This document shows, one piece after another, positions 9,185 to 18,777 of a stretch of 64,000 nt of DNA. Positions within the stretch are counted from its first letter, which is position 1. Each line of letters begins with the position of its first letter. Position numbers and translations under genes: made by a program. The notes below the pieces were generated by a model. It saw only the letters and a program-made list of their open reading frames with translations, had not been told where the DNA came from and did not search any database. Origin of the DNA: Sphingomonas oligoaromativorans (lineage in GTDB: Bacteria; Pseudomonadota; Alphaproteobacteria; Sphingomonadales; Sphingomonadaceae); assembly GCF_011762195.1 (NCBI RefSeq), contig NZ_JAASQK010000003.1:124001-188000 (forward strand). The letters run 5' to 3'.

Positions 9185-10954
9185 ATGACCGTCGCTCCGT
9201 CCCTTCCGCGCCTCGACCGTTCGCGCCCCTTCGTGCTGCTCGACGACGCGACCGGGGCGGGGACCGGCCCGGCGCGGCTCTATCGCGATCCGGCAGAGGT
9301 GGTGACCGCCTCCACCCGCGAGGGGCTGGCCGAGGCGTTCGCGGCGCTGCGCGCGGCGCAGGCGCGGGGGCTCCATGCGGCGGGGTGGATCGCCTATGAC
9401 GCGGGCGCTCCGGGCGAGGCATCGACCGGCGCGGTGGGCGAGGGGCCGCTGCTCTGGTTCGGCCTGTTCGAGCGCTACGAGACGATTCCCGCCGCCGACG
9501 TGCCGTCGCTGTTTCCCGATCCGGCGGGCGCGTGGGCGGGGGCGCCGGCGCCGCGCATCGCCTTCGCCGCCTATGCCGAGGCCTTTGCCCGCGTGGAGGC
9601 CTATATCGCGGCGGGCGACATCTATCAGGCCAACCTCACCTTTCAGGCGGATGTGGCGACGGCGGGCGATCCGCTGGCGCTCTATGCCCGCATCCGGGGC
9701 CGGGCCGCGGCGGGGTGGGGCGGCATCGTCCATGACGGACGGCGGACCCTGCTCTCCTTCTCGCCCGAGATGTTCTTCCGTCTCGACGGCCGGCGCATCG
9801 AGGCGCGCCCGATGAAGGGCACGGCGACGCGGGGCGCGGATCCTCTCGCCGACGCCGAGGCGATCCGCACCCTCGCCAGCGACGCCAAGCAGCGGGCCGA
9901 GAATCTCATGATCGTCGATCTGATCCGCAACGACCTGTCGCGGATCGCGGTGCCGGGCAGCGTCGCGGTGCCGGCGCTGTTCACGGTCGAGACCTATCCG
10001 ACCATCCACCAGATGACCTCCACCGTCACCGCCGAACTGGCCGAAGGCGGCGATGCGGTCGGCGTGCTGGAGGCGGCCTTTCCCTGCGGCTCCATCACCG
10101 GCGCGCCCAAGCTGCGCGCCATGGAGATCGCCGCCGAGGTCGAGCAGGGGCCGCGTGGCGCCTATACCGGCGCGATCGGGCGGATCGACGCGGGCGGGGA
10201 CGCCGCCTTCAACGTTGCCATCCGCACGCTGACCATCGGCGAGGCGGGGCGGGCCGCGATCGGGCTCGGCTCGGGCATCGTCGCCGATTCGGATGTCGGG
10301 GCGGAGTGGCGCGAATGCCTTGCCAAGGGCGGCTTCATCGGTGCGGCCTGTCCGCCCTTCGATCTCCTCGAGACGATGCTGTTCGATCCCCTTGAAGGGG
10401 TGATGGAGCTGGAGCGTCACTTGCTGCGCCTGAAGCGCTCGACGCAGGCGCTGGGCTTCGTCTTCAACCGGCACGACGTTCGCAACGAGCTTCAGGCGGC
10501 GACCTTCCGGCTGCGCGATCCGGCTCGGGTCCGGCTCCGCGTCTCGCGCACGGGCCGCGCCGCGGTGGAGGTGCGCCCGCTGCCCGCTCCGCCGATCGAG
10601 CCGGTGGTGGCGCCGGTCGTGCCGCTGTCGGTCGACCCGTCGGACTTCCGCCTCGCCCACAAGACCAGCGACCGCGCCTTCCACGATGCGGCGCGGGCCG
10701 GGCATTTCGAGGTGCTGTTCGTCCGGCCCGACGGGCTGCTCACCGAGGGCAGCTTCACCAATCTTTTCGTGCGCGGCGAGGATGGCCGGCTGCGCACGCC
10801 TCCTCTGGCGCGCGGGCTGCTCCCCGGCATCCTGCGCGAACGGCTGCTCGCCGAGGGGCAGGCGGTCGAATCGGATATCGTCGAGGCCGATCTTCGGGAC
10901 GGATTCTTGCTTGGAAATGCGCTTCGAGGATTGATTCGAGCGCGGTTGCCCTGA
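9185..10954 (+). CDS. pabB: Fused aminodeoxychorismate synthase component I / aminodeoxychorismate lyase (PabB-PabC)
   Basis: A 589-residue bifunctional enzyme for p-aminobenzoate, hence folate, synthesis. Residues about 100-390 form a chorismate-binding PabB domain: RPMKGTATRG near 209 carries the nucleophilic Lys of aminodeoxychorismate synthases, and GSITGAPKLRAMEIAAE near 302 is the family signature. Residues about 400-589 are a class IV aminotransferase-fold lyase (LLETMLFDPLEG; PLP Lys in AHKTSDRAFHD near 493; LTEGSFTNLFV). The amidotransferase PabA is not in the window. It is divergent from the MBL gene. Confidence 0.93.
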   Translation: MTVAPSLPRLDRSRPFVLLDDATGAGTGPARLYRDPAEVVTASTREGLAEAFAALRAAQARGLHAAGWIAYDAGAPGEASTGAVGEGPLLWFGLFERYETIPAADVPSLFPDPAGAWAGAPAPRIAFAAYAEAFARVEAYIAAGDIYQANLTFQADVATAGDPLALYARIRGRAAAGWGGIVHDGRRTLLSFSPEMFFRLDGRRIEARPMKGTATRGADPLADAEAIRTLASDAKQRAENLMIVDLIRNDLSRIAVPGSVAVPALFTVETYPTIHQMTSTVTAELAEGGDAVGVLEAAFPCGSITGAPKLRAMEIAAEVEQGPRGAYTGAIGRIDAGGDAAFNVAIRTLTIGEAGRAAIGLGSGIVADSDVGAEWRECLAKGGFIGAACPPFDLLETMLFDPLEGVMELERHLLRLKRSTQALGFVFNRHDVRNELQAATFRLRDPARVRLRVSRTGRAAVEVRPLPAPPIEPVVAPVVPLSVDPSDFRLAHKTSDRAFHDAARAGHFEVLFVRPDGLLTEGSFTNLFVRGEDGRLRTPPLARGLLPGILRERLLAEGQAVESDIVEADLRDGFLLGNALRGLIRARLP

Positions 10955-12217
<1,263 letters not shown>

Positions 12218-12227
12218 TCTGTAACCG

Positions 12228-12282
12228 ATCGGGGGCGCCGAACGGATCAGGGGGCATGTTCCCCTGATAAGGCGCCCCCGAT
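12228..12282 (+). promoter_or_regulatory. Nested hairpin covering the msrA start (terminator or translational control element)
   Basis: An outer 12-bp perfect stem pairs 12228-12239 (ATCGGGGGCGCC) with 12271-12282 (GGCGCCCCCGAT). An inner 7-bp stem pairs 12247-12253 with 12261-12267 (TCAGGGG/CCCCTGA). The right outer arm includes the AAGG Shine-Dalgarno region and the first two bases of the msrA ATG. There is no U-tract. It could end the aspartate aminotransferase transcript or mask msrA translation. Confidence 0.65.
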
Positions 12283-12949
12283 GCCCCGTTCTCTTCCCCT
12301 GGCCGTTGCGCTGGTTGCCGGCGCGGCCTTCTTCCTCGCCGTCCAGCCGGGCATTGCCGCCGAAGCGGTGGTGAAGGCGCCGGCTCCGGCACTCACCGAA
12401 CCCGTCTCCGGTCATCGCGAGACCGCAATCTTCGCCGGCGGCTGTTTCTGGGGCGTGCAGGGCGTGTTCGCCCATGTGAAGGGCGTGGTCGACACCACCT
12501 CGGGCTATACCGGCGGCCGCGCCTCGACCGCCCAATATGAGGATGTCGAGACCGGCACCACCGGCCATGCGGAATCGGTGAAGGTCGTGTTCGATCCGGC
12601 GCAGGTCAATTATGCCGATCTGCTGCGCATCTATTTCTCGGTCATCACCGATCCGACCCAGCTCAACCGGCAGGGGCCGGATTCAGGCCCGCAATATCGT
12701 TCGGCCCTGTTCCCGCAGTCGTCCGCGCAGGAGAAGGTGGCGCGCGCCTATATCGCGCAGCTTTCCGCCGCGCATGTCTATGGCCGCTCGATCGTGACGA
12801 CGATCGAGAAGGCGCCCGGCTTCTTCCCGGCCGAATCCTATCATCAGGACTTCATGGCCCGGAATCCGGGCTATCCGTACATCGTCATCAACGACCGGCC
12901 GAAGGTCGAGGCGCTGAAGCGCATCTTCCCGATGAGCTGGAAGGCCTGA
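12281..12949 (+). CDS. msrA: Peptide-methionine (S)-S-oxide reductase with signal peptide
   Basis: Repairs oxidised methionine. A 222-residue protein whose first 27 residues form a clear Sec signal (ALVAGAAFFLAVQPGIAA), so it should act in the periplasm. The MsrA domain follows, with catalytic Cys55 in FAGGCFWGVQG, SGYTGG near 73 and GTTGHAESVKVVFDP near 92. No other cysteine is present, so the usual resolving cysteines are missing. No msrB is adjacent. It is convergent with pdeM across a palindromic repeat. Confidence 0.94.
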   Translation: MPRSLPLAVALVAGAAFFLAVQPGIAAEAVVKAPAPALTEPVSGHRETAIFAGGCFWGVQGVFAHVKGVVDTTSGYTGGRASTAQYEDVETGTTGHAESVKVVFDPAQVNYADLLRIYFSVITDPTQLNRQGPDSGPQYRSALFPQSSAQEKVARAYIAQLSAAHVYGRSIVTTIEKAPGFFPAESYHQDFMARNPGYPYIVINDRPKVEALKRIFPMSWKA

Positions 12950-12962
12950 GCCGTCCCTCTTT

Positions 12963-12991
12963 CGTCATGCCGGGCACGACCCGGCACGACG
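12963..12991. repeat. Palindromic repeat, single-hairpin copy, at a convergent junction
   Basis: Arms of 12 bases (CGTCATGCCGGG/CCCGGCACGACG) with one mismatch enclose CACGA. It sits between the stops of convergent msrA and pdeM and probably acts as a bidirectional transcription end. The sequence matches the GTCATCCCGG repeat family of this window. Confidence 0.65.
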
Positions 12992-13004
12992 GGAGTCGCA
13001 CTGG

Positions 13005-13679
13005 CTAAGCCGTGATCGGGAAGCGCAGCAGCCGGCCGGCGACGGGCACCAGCGCGTCCGCCGGCCGGTGGGCGAGGGCGGCGCGGATCGCCGGATCGCC
13101 CGCGTCCATCCCGCCGGTCAGCGCCCCGAAGGCGGGCAGGATCAGCTTGGTCGCGCTTGCCACGAAACAGCGGCGGGCGACATGCTTGCCGCGGATCGTC
13201 ATCCGCAGCTTGGGGTGGAAATGGCCCGACAGCTCGGGGCGCGGCTCGGCCGGATCGGCCTCGTGGCGGAGCAGCAGGCCGTCCACCTCCACCTCGCCCA
13301 CCACGCGCCCGCCGCAATGATCGGCGAGGCGGGCGGCGTGGAGATCGTGGTTGCCCGCGATCCACGTCCAGCGCGTCGCGGAGGTCAGCCGGCGGAGCGT
13401 GTCGCGCGTCTCGGGCGCCAGCCGCTCGCAGCCCTCCGTGTCATGGAAGCTGTCGCCGAGGCACCAGACCTCCTCCGCCCCCGTCGCGTCGACCAGCGCG
13501 GCCAGCTCGCCCAGCGTGGCGTGCGAATCATAGGGCGGCAGCATCTGCCCGCCGAGCGCGTAGAAGCTTGCCTTCTCGAGATGCAGATCGGCCACCAGCA
13601 GCGCGCGCCGGGCCGGCCAGGCGAGCGCGCCCGGCGCCAGCGCGGCCAGTTCGGCCCCGGCGAACGAAAAGCGAACCAT
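13005..13679 (-). CDS. pdeM: Ligase-associated DNA damage response metallophosphoesterase PdeM
   Basis: A 224-residue calcineurin-like phosphoesterase. Metal-binding blocks occur in order: VADLHLEKA (residues 28-36, DxH), WCLGDSFHDTEG near 72, WIAGNHDLHAARL near 104 and LSGHFHPKLRM near 149. The order and the N-terminal [17 protein letters not shown] identify the PdeM type that travels with a bacterial Lhr-like helicase, an MBL exonuclease and an ATP-dependent ligase, all present in this window. The start MVRFSFAGAE fits the family; an in-frame ATG 22 codons upstream adds low-complexity sequence. The biochemical substrate is not established. Confidence 0.87.
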   Translation of the reverse strand: MVRFSFAGAELAALAPGALAWPARRALLVADLHLEKASFYALGGQMLPPYDSHATLGELAALVDATGAEEVWCLGDSFHDTEGCERLAPETRDTLRRLTSATRWTWIAGNHDLHAARLADHCGGRVVGEVEVDGLLLRHEADPAEPRPELSGHFHPKLRMTIRGKHVARRCFVASATKLILPAFGALTGGMDAGDPAIRAALAHRPADALVPVAGRLLRFPITA

Positions 13680-13780
13680 GCCTCGCCCATAACAGCCCCC
13701 CGTGTGGAGGCAAGCCGGCTTGCGGCGGGTGGTTTGCCCATGCAATACAGCCGGCGGGGGACAGGGGGAGAGACCGGATC

Positions 13781-14305
13781 ATGCAGGGGCATCAGGCGGC
13801 GGGGCCGTGGCTGAGCTATGCGATTCCCTTCGCGATCATCGCGGTGGTGATGGCGCTGCGCTGGCGCTCGATGCGGCGCGCGCGCAAGCTTCGGGTCGAG
13901 ATGCTGTGGATATTGCCGGCGGTCTATGCCGCGATCATGGCGCTGGTCTTCTTCGAAAGCCCGCCGGGGCCGAGCGGCTGGCTCTGGTCGGCGCTGGCGC
14001 TTGGCGGCGGAGCGGCGATCGGCTGGTATCGCGGGCGGATGATGCGGATCACCGTCGATCCCGAGACGCATGAGCTGAGCCAGCAGGCATCTCCGGCCGC
14101 CTTCTTCCTGCTGATCGGCCTCGTCCTCGTGCGCAGCGTCGCGCGGCAGGAGATGGGCGGAAGCGCCGGCCCTCAGGTGGATCATCACGCCGCGATGCTG
14201 GCGACCGACATCCTGATGGCCTTCGCCTTCGGGCTGATCGCGGCGACGCGGGTGGAGATGGCGCTCCGGGCGAGGCGTCTGCTCGCCGCCGCGCGGCTGG
14301 CTTAG
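13781..14305 (+). CDS. CcdC/DUF1453-like integral membrane protein
   Basis: A 174-residue membrane protein with about four helices (WLSYAIPFAIIAVVMAL; MLWILPAVYAAIMALVF; LALGGGAAIGWYRG; FFLLIGLVLVRSVA). The cytoplasmic RWRSMRRARKLRVE stretch after helix 1 and the central GWYRGRMMRITVDPETHEL motif resemble the CcdC/DUF1453 family. The function is unknown. It is divergent from pdeM and its TAG overlaps the stop of the convergent CHAP gene. Confidence 0.7.
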   Translation: MQGHQAAGPWLSYAIPFAIIAVVMALRWRSMRRARKLRVEMLWILPAVYAAIMALVFFESPPGPSGWLWSALALGGGAAIGWYRGRMMRITVDPETHELSQQASPAAFFLLIGLVLVRSVARQEMGGSAGPQVDHHAAMLATDILMAFAFGLIAATRVEMALRARRLLAAARLA

Positions 14306-14874
14306 CCGAGCGAGTCGATCACCGCGCCGACGATGTCGGGCGAGGGGCCGGACAGCTCCTTGCTCGGGTGCGCGATCTGCACGCCCGAGGTGGCCGAGCG
14401 GCCATAGATGAAGCCGTAGACCGGATAGGCGGTGGTGCCGAGGCCATGATGATCGCGCCACCAGACGCGCACCTGGCTCCAGTCGTTGCCGGCCGAGACG
14501 TCGACCAGCGTCACGTCGCGCTCGATCTGCCCGCGCACGCCGCCGATCCGGGACCAGTTGGCATGGGTAATCATCAGGATGCGGTTGCTGACGATGCGGC
14601 TGACCACGGCGACATGGCCGAGGCGCATCGGCCCGTGCGGACGGAATACCAGCACGGCGCCGACGCGCGGCTGGCTGCCTTCCTCATAGCGATTGGCGGC
14701 CTGATTCCACCAGGTCCAGGCATCGCCGAAGATCTGGATGCCCGACATCTGGCGCGCGAAGGGCACGCATTCGAGGCCGTTGCCGATGCGGCCGTCGCTG
14801 TCGTCATCCTGCGCGGCGACGGGCGTGGCCAAAGCCATCACCGCCAGACACCCCGCGAATAGAAACCCCTTCAC
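14302..14874 (-). CDS. Secreted CHAP-domain protein (putative peptidoglycan amidase/endopeptidase)
   Basis: A 190-residue protein with a Sec signal peptide (residues 1-22, ending PVAAQ) and a CHAP domain. The expected catalytic residues are visible: Cys36 in GLECVPFARQ, His87 in RLGHVAVVSRI and Asn106 in THANW. The fold usually cleaves peptidoglycan amide bonds in the periplasm or outside the cell. The remaining C-terminal 40 residues are unremarkable. It lies between the DUF1453 gene and the Lhr-like helicase gene and is co-oriented with the latter at a 70-base distance. Confidence 0.82.
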   Translation of the reverse strand: MKGFLFAGCLAVMALATPVAAQDDDSDGRIGNGLECVPFARQMSGIQIFGDAWTWWNQAANRYEEGSQPRVGAVLVFRPHGPMRLGHVAVVSRIVSNRILMITHANWSRIGGVRGQIERDVTLVDVSAGNDWSQVRVWWRDHHGLGTTAYPVYGFIYGRSATSGVQIAHPSKELSGPSPDIVGAVIDSLG

Positions 14875-14944
14875 GATATCAACACCCTGCCCGGATCGTT
14901 TCGCCGAACGACTCGCTGGATAGCCGAGTTCCGGGGCTCAAGGG

Positions 14945-17353
14945 TTAACGCTCGTTCATAGCTTCGGCGACGAGCGCCTCCGCCTCGATCAGCAGCGCGT
15001 CGTCGACCGTCCCCTGCGCGACCCGCTCGCGCCCGATCAGCACGAGCACCGGCACGGCCAGCGGCGACACGCGATCCAGCGCGACATGCTCGATCCGCCC
15101 GGCGGCGGTGTCGAGCAGGCGGCCGAGGCGGCCGACATCGGTCATCCGCGCCTTCGCATCGGCCCATGCCGCCTCCAGCAGCAGGTGCGAGGGTTCGTAG
15201 CGGCGCAGCACGTCGTAGATGAGGTCGGTCGAGAAGCTCACCTGCCGCCCCGTCTTGCGCGTGCCGGGATGCTGGCGCTCGACGAGCCCGCCGATCACCG
15301 CCACCTCGCGGAAGGCGCGCTTCAGCAGCGCCGATTCCTGCACCCAGTCGACGAACTCATGCTCGAGGATATCGGGCGAGAAGAGCGGCCTCGGATCGGT
15401 GACGGGCTTCAGCGAGTAAGTGGCGATCGCATAATCCGAGGCGACGAAGCCGATCGGTTGCAGCCCCGCCGTCTCCATCCGCCGCGTGACCAGCATCCCG
15501 AGCGACTGGTGCGCGTTCCAGCCCTCGAAGCTGTAGACCACCATGTAGTGCCGCCCCTCGCGCGGGAAGGTCTCGATCAGCAGTCTCTCGGGCGCGGGGA
15601 GTTGCGAGCGGCGCTGCTGCATCTCCAGCCAGTCGCGCACATCGTCGGGGAAGCGCGGCCATTGTTCCGGCTCGTGGAGGAAATGGCGGACGCGATCGGC
15701 GAGGTTGGTCGAGATCGGCATCCGCGCGCCGCCATAGGTGGGGATGCGCGCGGGGCGGGCGGTGGCGCGGACGATCAGGTCTTCGCCCTTCACCCCCTCC
15801 ACCTCCAGGCTGAGGCCGGAGAAGAAGAAGGTGTCCTTCGGCGAGAGGGTGGCGGCGAAGCCCTCCTCGATCTTGCCGAGCGAGCGGCCGTTCCTGAAGC
15901 GCACGGTCAGCATCGGCGCCTCGACGATGATGCCGGCGTTCATGCGGAACTGCGTCACGAAGCGGGGATGGGTGACGCGCCAGAGGCCGTCGACACCCTC
16001 GGTCAGCCGCCTGTACCGGTCATAGGCGCGCAGCGCGTAGCCGCCGGTCGCGACGAAGCCGAGCACGCGGTCGAAGGCCTCGGCGGGGAGGGTGGCATAA
16101 GGCGCGGCCTCGCGTACCTCGTCCAGCAGCGCGTCGCGGGCGAAGGGTTCGGCCGAGGCCATGGCCATGATGTGCTGGGCGAGCACGTCCAGCGCGCCTT
16201 CGCGGAAGATGTCGGGATCGCGCTCGCCGGCCTCCACGGCGTCGACGGCCGCGCGGGCCTCGAGATATTCGAAGCGGTTGCCCGGCACGATCAGCGCCTT
16301 CGAGGACACATCGAGCCGGTGGTTCGCCCGGCCGATGCGCTGGAGCAGGCGCGACGATCCCTTGGGCGCGCCCATCTGGATGACGAGATCGACATCGCCC
16401 CAGTCCACCCCCAGATCGAGGCTGGCGGTGGCGACCAGCGCGCGCAGGCGCCCGTCGGCCATCGCCTGCTCCACCTTGCGGCGCGCGGCGATGTCGAGGC
16501 TGCCATGATGGATGCCGATGGGCAGGTGCGCCTCGTTCACCGCCCAGAGATCCTGGAAGATCAGTTCGGCGAGGCTGCGGGTGTTGCAGAAGATGATCGT
16601 CGTGCGGTGCGCGGCGATCTCGGCCATCACCTGCTCGGCGGCATAGCGGCCGGAGTGGCCCGCCCACGGCACGGTGCCATGGGGGAGGAGGATCGCGATG
16701 TCGGGATCTGCGCCGGGATCGCCCTCGACCAGCCTCACCGCATCGAGATCGCCCGTGCCCGACAGCCAGCCGCGATAGAGGTCCGGCTCCGCCACCGTCG
16801 CGGAGAGCGCGACGCGGCGCATCTCGGGCGCGAGGCGGGCGAGGCGGGCCATCGACAGCGCCAGCAGATCGCCCCGCTTGGTGGGGGCGAAGGCGTGGAC
16901 CTCGTCGATCACCAGCGTCTTCAGGCCCGCGAACATCTGCGCGGCGTCGGGATAGGAGAGGAGGAGGCTCAGCGATTCCGGCGTCGTCAGCAGCATCTGC
17001 GGCGGCTTGACGCGCTGACGGGCCTTGCGGTCGGAGGGGGTGTCGCCGGTGCGCGTCTCGACGCGGATGGGGAGACCCATCTCCTCGATCGGGCCGAGCA
17101 GGTTGCGCTGCACGTCCACCGCCAGCGCTTTCAGCGGCGAGACATAGAGGGTGTGGAGCGTATCGGCCGGCTGCTCGATCAGCTCGACGAGCGAAGGGAG
17201 GAAGCCCGCCAGCGTCTTGCCCGCGCCGGTGGGGGCGACGAGCAGCGCGCTCTGCCCCGCGCGGGCGGCGTCGAGCATGGCGAGCTGGTGGCGGCGCGGC
17301 GTCCAGCCGCGGCCTGCGAACCATCGGTCGAGAATCGGGGGAAGCTCGGACAT
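14945..17353 (-). CDS. Ligase-associated DNA damage response DEXH helicase (Lhr-like)
   Basis: An 802-residue superfamily 2 helicase of the short Lhr type. Walker A Lys47 is in APTGAGKT, and the Walker B box is DEVH at 150-153 followed by the Lhr-specific FAPTKRGDLLALS. SATVAEP (motif III) and the RGxxRxxHR-type motif VI (LQRIGRANHRLD) are present. The C-terminal 400 residues match the Lhr winged-helix and beta-barrel core. The start MSELPPILDRWF is supported by family length; earlier in-frame codons are unconserved. It is divergent from a 59-aa gene and near the pdeM and exonuclease genes of the same pathway. Confidence 0.9.
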   Translation of the reverse strand: MSELPPILDRWFAGRGWTPRRHQLAMLDAARAGQSALLVAPTGAGKTLAGFLPSLVELIEQPADTLHTLYVSPLKALAVDVQRNLLGPIEEMGLPIRVETRTGDTPSDRKARQRVKPPQMLLTTPESLSLLLSYPDAAQMFAGLKTLVIDEVHAFAPTKRGDLLALSMARLARLAPEMRRVALSATVAEPDLYRGWLSGTGDLDAVRLVEGDPGADPDIAILLPHGTVPWAGHSGRYAAEQVMAEIAAHRTTIIFCNTRSLAELIFQDLWAVNEAHLPIGIHHGSLDIAARRKVEQAMADGRLRALVATASLDLGVDWGDVDLVIQMGAPKGSSRLLQRIGRANHRLDVSSKALIVPGNRFEYLEARAAVDAVEAGERDPDIFREGALDVLAQHIMAMASAEPFARDALLDEVREAAPYATLPAEAFDRVLGFVATGGYALRAYDRYRRLTEGVDGLWRVTHPRFVTQFRMNAGIIVEAPMLTVRFRNGRSLGKIEEGFAATLSPKDTFFFSGLSLEVEGVKGEDLIVRATARPARIPTYGGARMPISTNLADRVRHFLHEPEQWPRFPDDVRDWLEMQQRRSQLPAPERLLIETFPREGRHYMVVYSFEGWNAHQSLGMLVTRRMETAGLQPIGFVASDYAIATYSLKPVTDPRPLFSPDILEHEFVDWVQESALLKRAFREVAVIGGLVERQHPGTRKTGRQVSFSTDLIYDVLRRYEPSHLLLEAAWADAKARMTDVGRLGRLLDTAAGRIEHVALDRVSPLAVPVLVLIGRERVAQGTVDDALLIEAEALVAEAMNER

Positions 17354-17446
17354 TCGTTTCAGAACATCGGCGTTCGAGGCCCGTTCCGCCAGCCCTCGCC
17401 AGCATCGCGGCGGCGGTCTACAGCTAGGCCGACAAGGAGATGCGCG

Positions 17447-17626
17447 ATGGCCGAGGGCTTCGTTCGACACAAACAGCCCTGGACTTCGGATGAGATCCAG
17501 AAGCTGCACCGCCTCGCCGCCAAGGGCATGGCCTTGAAGGCGATCGGCAAGGCGCTCACCCGCAGCGAGGAGTCGATCCAGGCGCGCGCCAAGCAGGACG
17601 GTCTCAAGATCGCCAAGCTGCGCTAG
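17447..17626 (+). CDS. Small HTH-like protein, function unknown
   Basis: A 59-residue basic protein starting MAEGFVRHKQPWTSDEIQKL. An AAGGAG ribosome-binding site lies nine bases upstream. The segment WTSDEIQKLHRLAAKGMALK followed by IGKALTRSEESIQARAKQDG looks like a SANT/Myb or GcrA-type trihelical DNA-binding fold. It lies between the divergent Lhr-like helicase and the co-oriented exonuclease of the ligase-associated repair set, so it could be an accessory or regulator, but this is inference only. Confidence 0.72.
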   Translation: MAEGFVRHKQPWTSDEIQKLHRLAAKGMALKAIGKALTRSEESIQARAKQDGLKIAKLR

Positions 17627-17652
17627 GGGGAGGGCTCCGGGGCTCCTCCCTT

Positions 17653-17734
17653 CGTCATCCCGGACTTGATCCGGGATCCAGAGCCCCAGGCTTTCCGCGA
17701 GACGCTCTGGATCCTGACGTTCGTCAGGATGACG
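17653..17734. repeat. Composite palindromic repeat, copy R1
   Basis: An 82-base element with two hairpins (ATCCCGGA...TCCGGGAT at 17658-17677 and ATCCTGACG...CGTCAGGAT at 17711-17730) inside outer inverted ends CGTCATCC/GGATGACG. Its arms are the exact reverse complement of those of the copy at 62168-62250; only the centre differs. It occupies the gap before the exonuclease gene. Confidence 0.85.
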
Positions 17735-17778
17735 GGCGGCCGGATGGAACCGCCGCGCTCGCCATCCATATAGACCCC

Positions 17779-18777
17779 ATGCCGCGCCTCGGTTCCTGGA
17801 TCGAGCCCTGCCCCGAGGGCATCTATGTCCCCGCCGCCGACGCGTGGATCGATCCCTCTCAGGCCAAGCCCCGCGCGCTCGTGACGCACGGCCATGCCGA
17901 CCATGCCCGCGGCGGCCATGGCGCGGTGCTCGCCACGCCCGAGACGCTGGCGATCATGGCGACGCGCTACGGCCCGCAGAATGGCCAGCCGATCCGCTAT
18001 GGCGAGGGGGTGCGGCTGGGGGAGGTGTCAGTCAGGTTCGTGCCGGCGGGGCATGTGCTGGGCTCCGCGCAGATCGTGCTGGAGCGGGGCTCCGAGCGCA
18101 TCGTCGTCAGCGGCGATTACAAGCGCCGGCCCGACCCGACCTGCGCGCCGTTCGAGCCGGTGCCCTGCGATATCTTCATCACCGAGGCGACCTTCGGGCT
18201 CCCCGTCTTCCGCCATCCCGATACCGGCGCGGAGGTGGACCGGCTGCTGGAGGCGCTCCACGCCAACCCGGAACGCTGCGTGCTGGTCGGCGCCTATGCG
18301 CTCGGCAAGGCCCAGCGGCTGATCGCGGAGCTGCGCCGGCGCGGCCATCATGATGTCATCCATCTCCACGGCGCGCTGGAGCGGCTGTGCGCGCTCTATG
18401 TCGAGCTGGGCGTGGATCTCGGCGAACTGGCGCCGGTCACCGGGTTGCCGGCGGCGGCGTTGAAGGGGCGGGTCGTGCTGGCGCCGCCCGGCGCGCTCAA
18501 CGATCGCTGGTCGCGGCGGCTGCCCGATCCGATCACGGCGATGGCGTCCGGCTGGATGCGGGTCCGCCAGCGGGCGCGGCAGCGCAATGTCGAGCTGCCG
18601 CTGGTCGTCTCCGACCATGCCGACTGGGACGAGCTGACCGCCACCATCCGCGAACTCGCCCCACAGGAACTATGGGTCACCCACGGCCGCGAGGAGGCGC
18701 TCGTCCGCTGGTGCGAGATGCACCAGATCAGGGCGCGGGCGCTGGCTCTGTCCGGCTATGAGGATGAAGACGATTGA
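17779..18777 (+). CDS. Ligase-associated DNA damage response exonuclease (MBL/beta-CASP)
   Basis: A 332-residue metallo-beta-lactamase-fold nuclease resembling SNM1/CPSF-like enzymes. THGHADHARGG supplies His37, His39, Asp41 and His42. AGHVLGSAQIVLE near 92, VSGDYKRRPDPT near 112 and SDHADWDELTATI near 275 complete the metal site and beta-CASP signature. It is annotated in related genomes as the exonuclease partner of the Lhr-like helicase, PdeM and a bacterial ATP-dependent ligase. Its last 50 bases overlap the 3' end of the convergent membrane glycosyltransferase gene. Confidence 0.88.
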   Translation: MPRLGSWIEPCPEGIYVPAADAWIDPSQAKPRALVTHGHADHARGGHGAVLATPETLAIMATRYGPQNGQPIRYGEGVRLGEVSVRFVPAGHVLGSAQIVLERGSERIVVSGDYKRRPDPTCAPFEPVPCDIFITEATFGLPVFRHPDTGAEVDRLLEALHANPERCVLVGAYALGKAQRLIAELRRRGHHDVIHLHGALERLCALYVELGVDLGELAPVTGLPAAALKGRVVLAPPGALNDRWSRRLPDPITAMASGWMRVRQRARQRNVELPLVVSDHADWDELTATIRELAPQELWVTHGREEALVRWCEMHQIRARALALSGYEDEDD

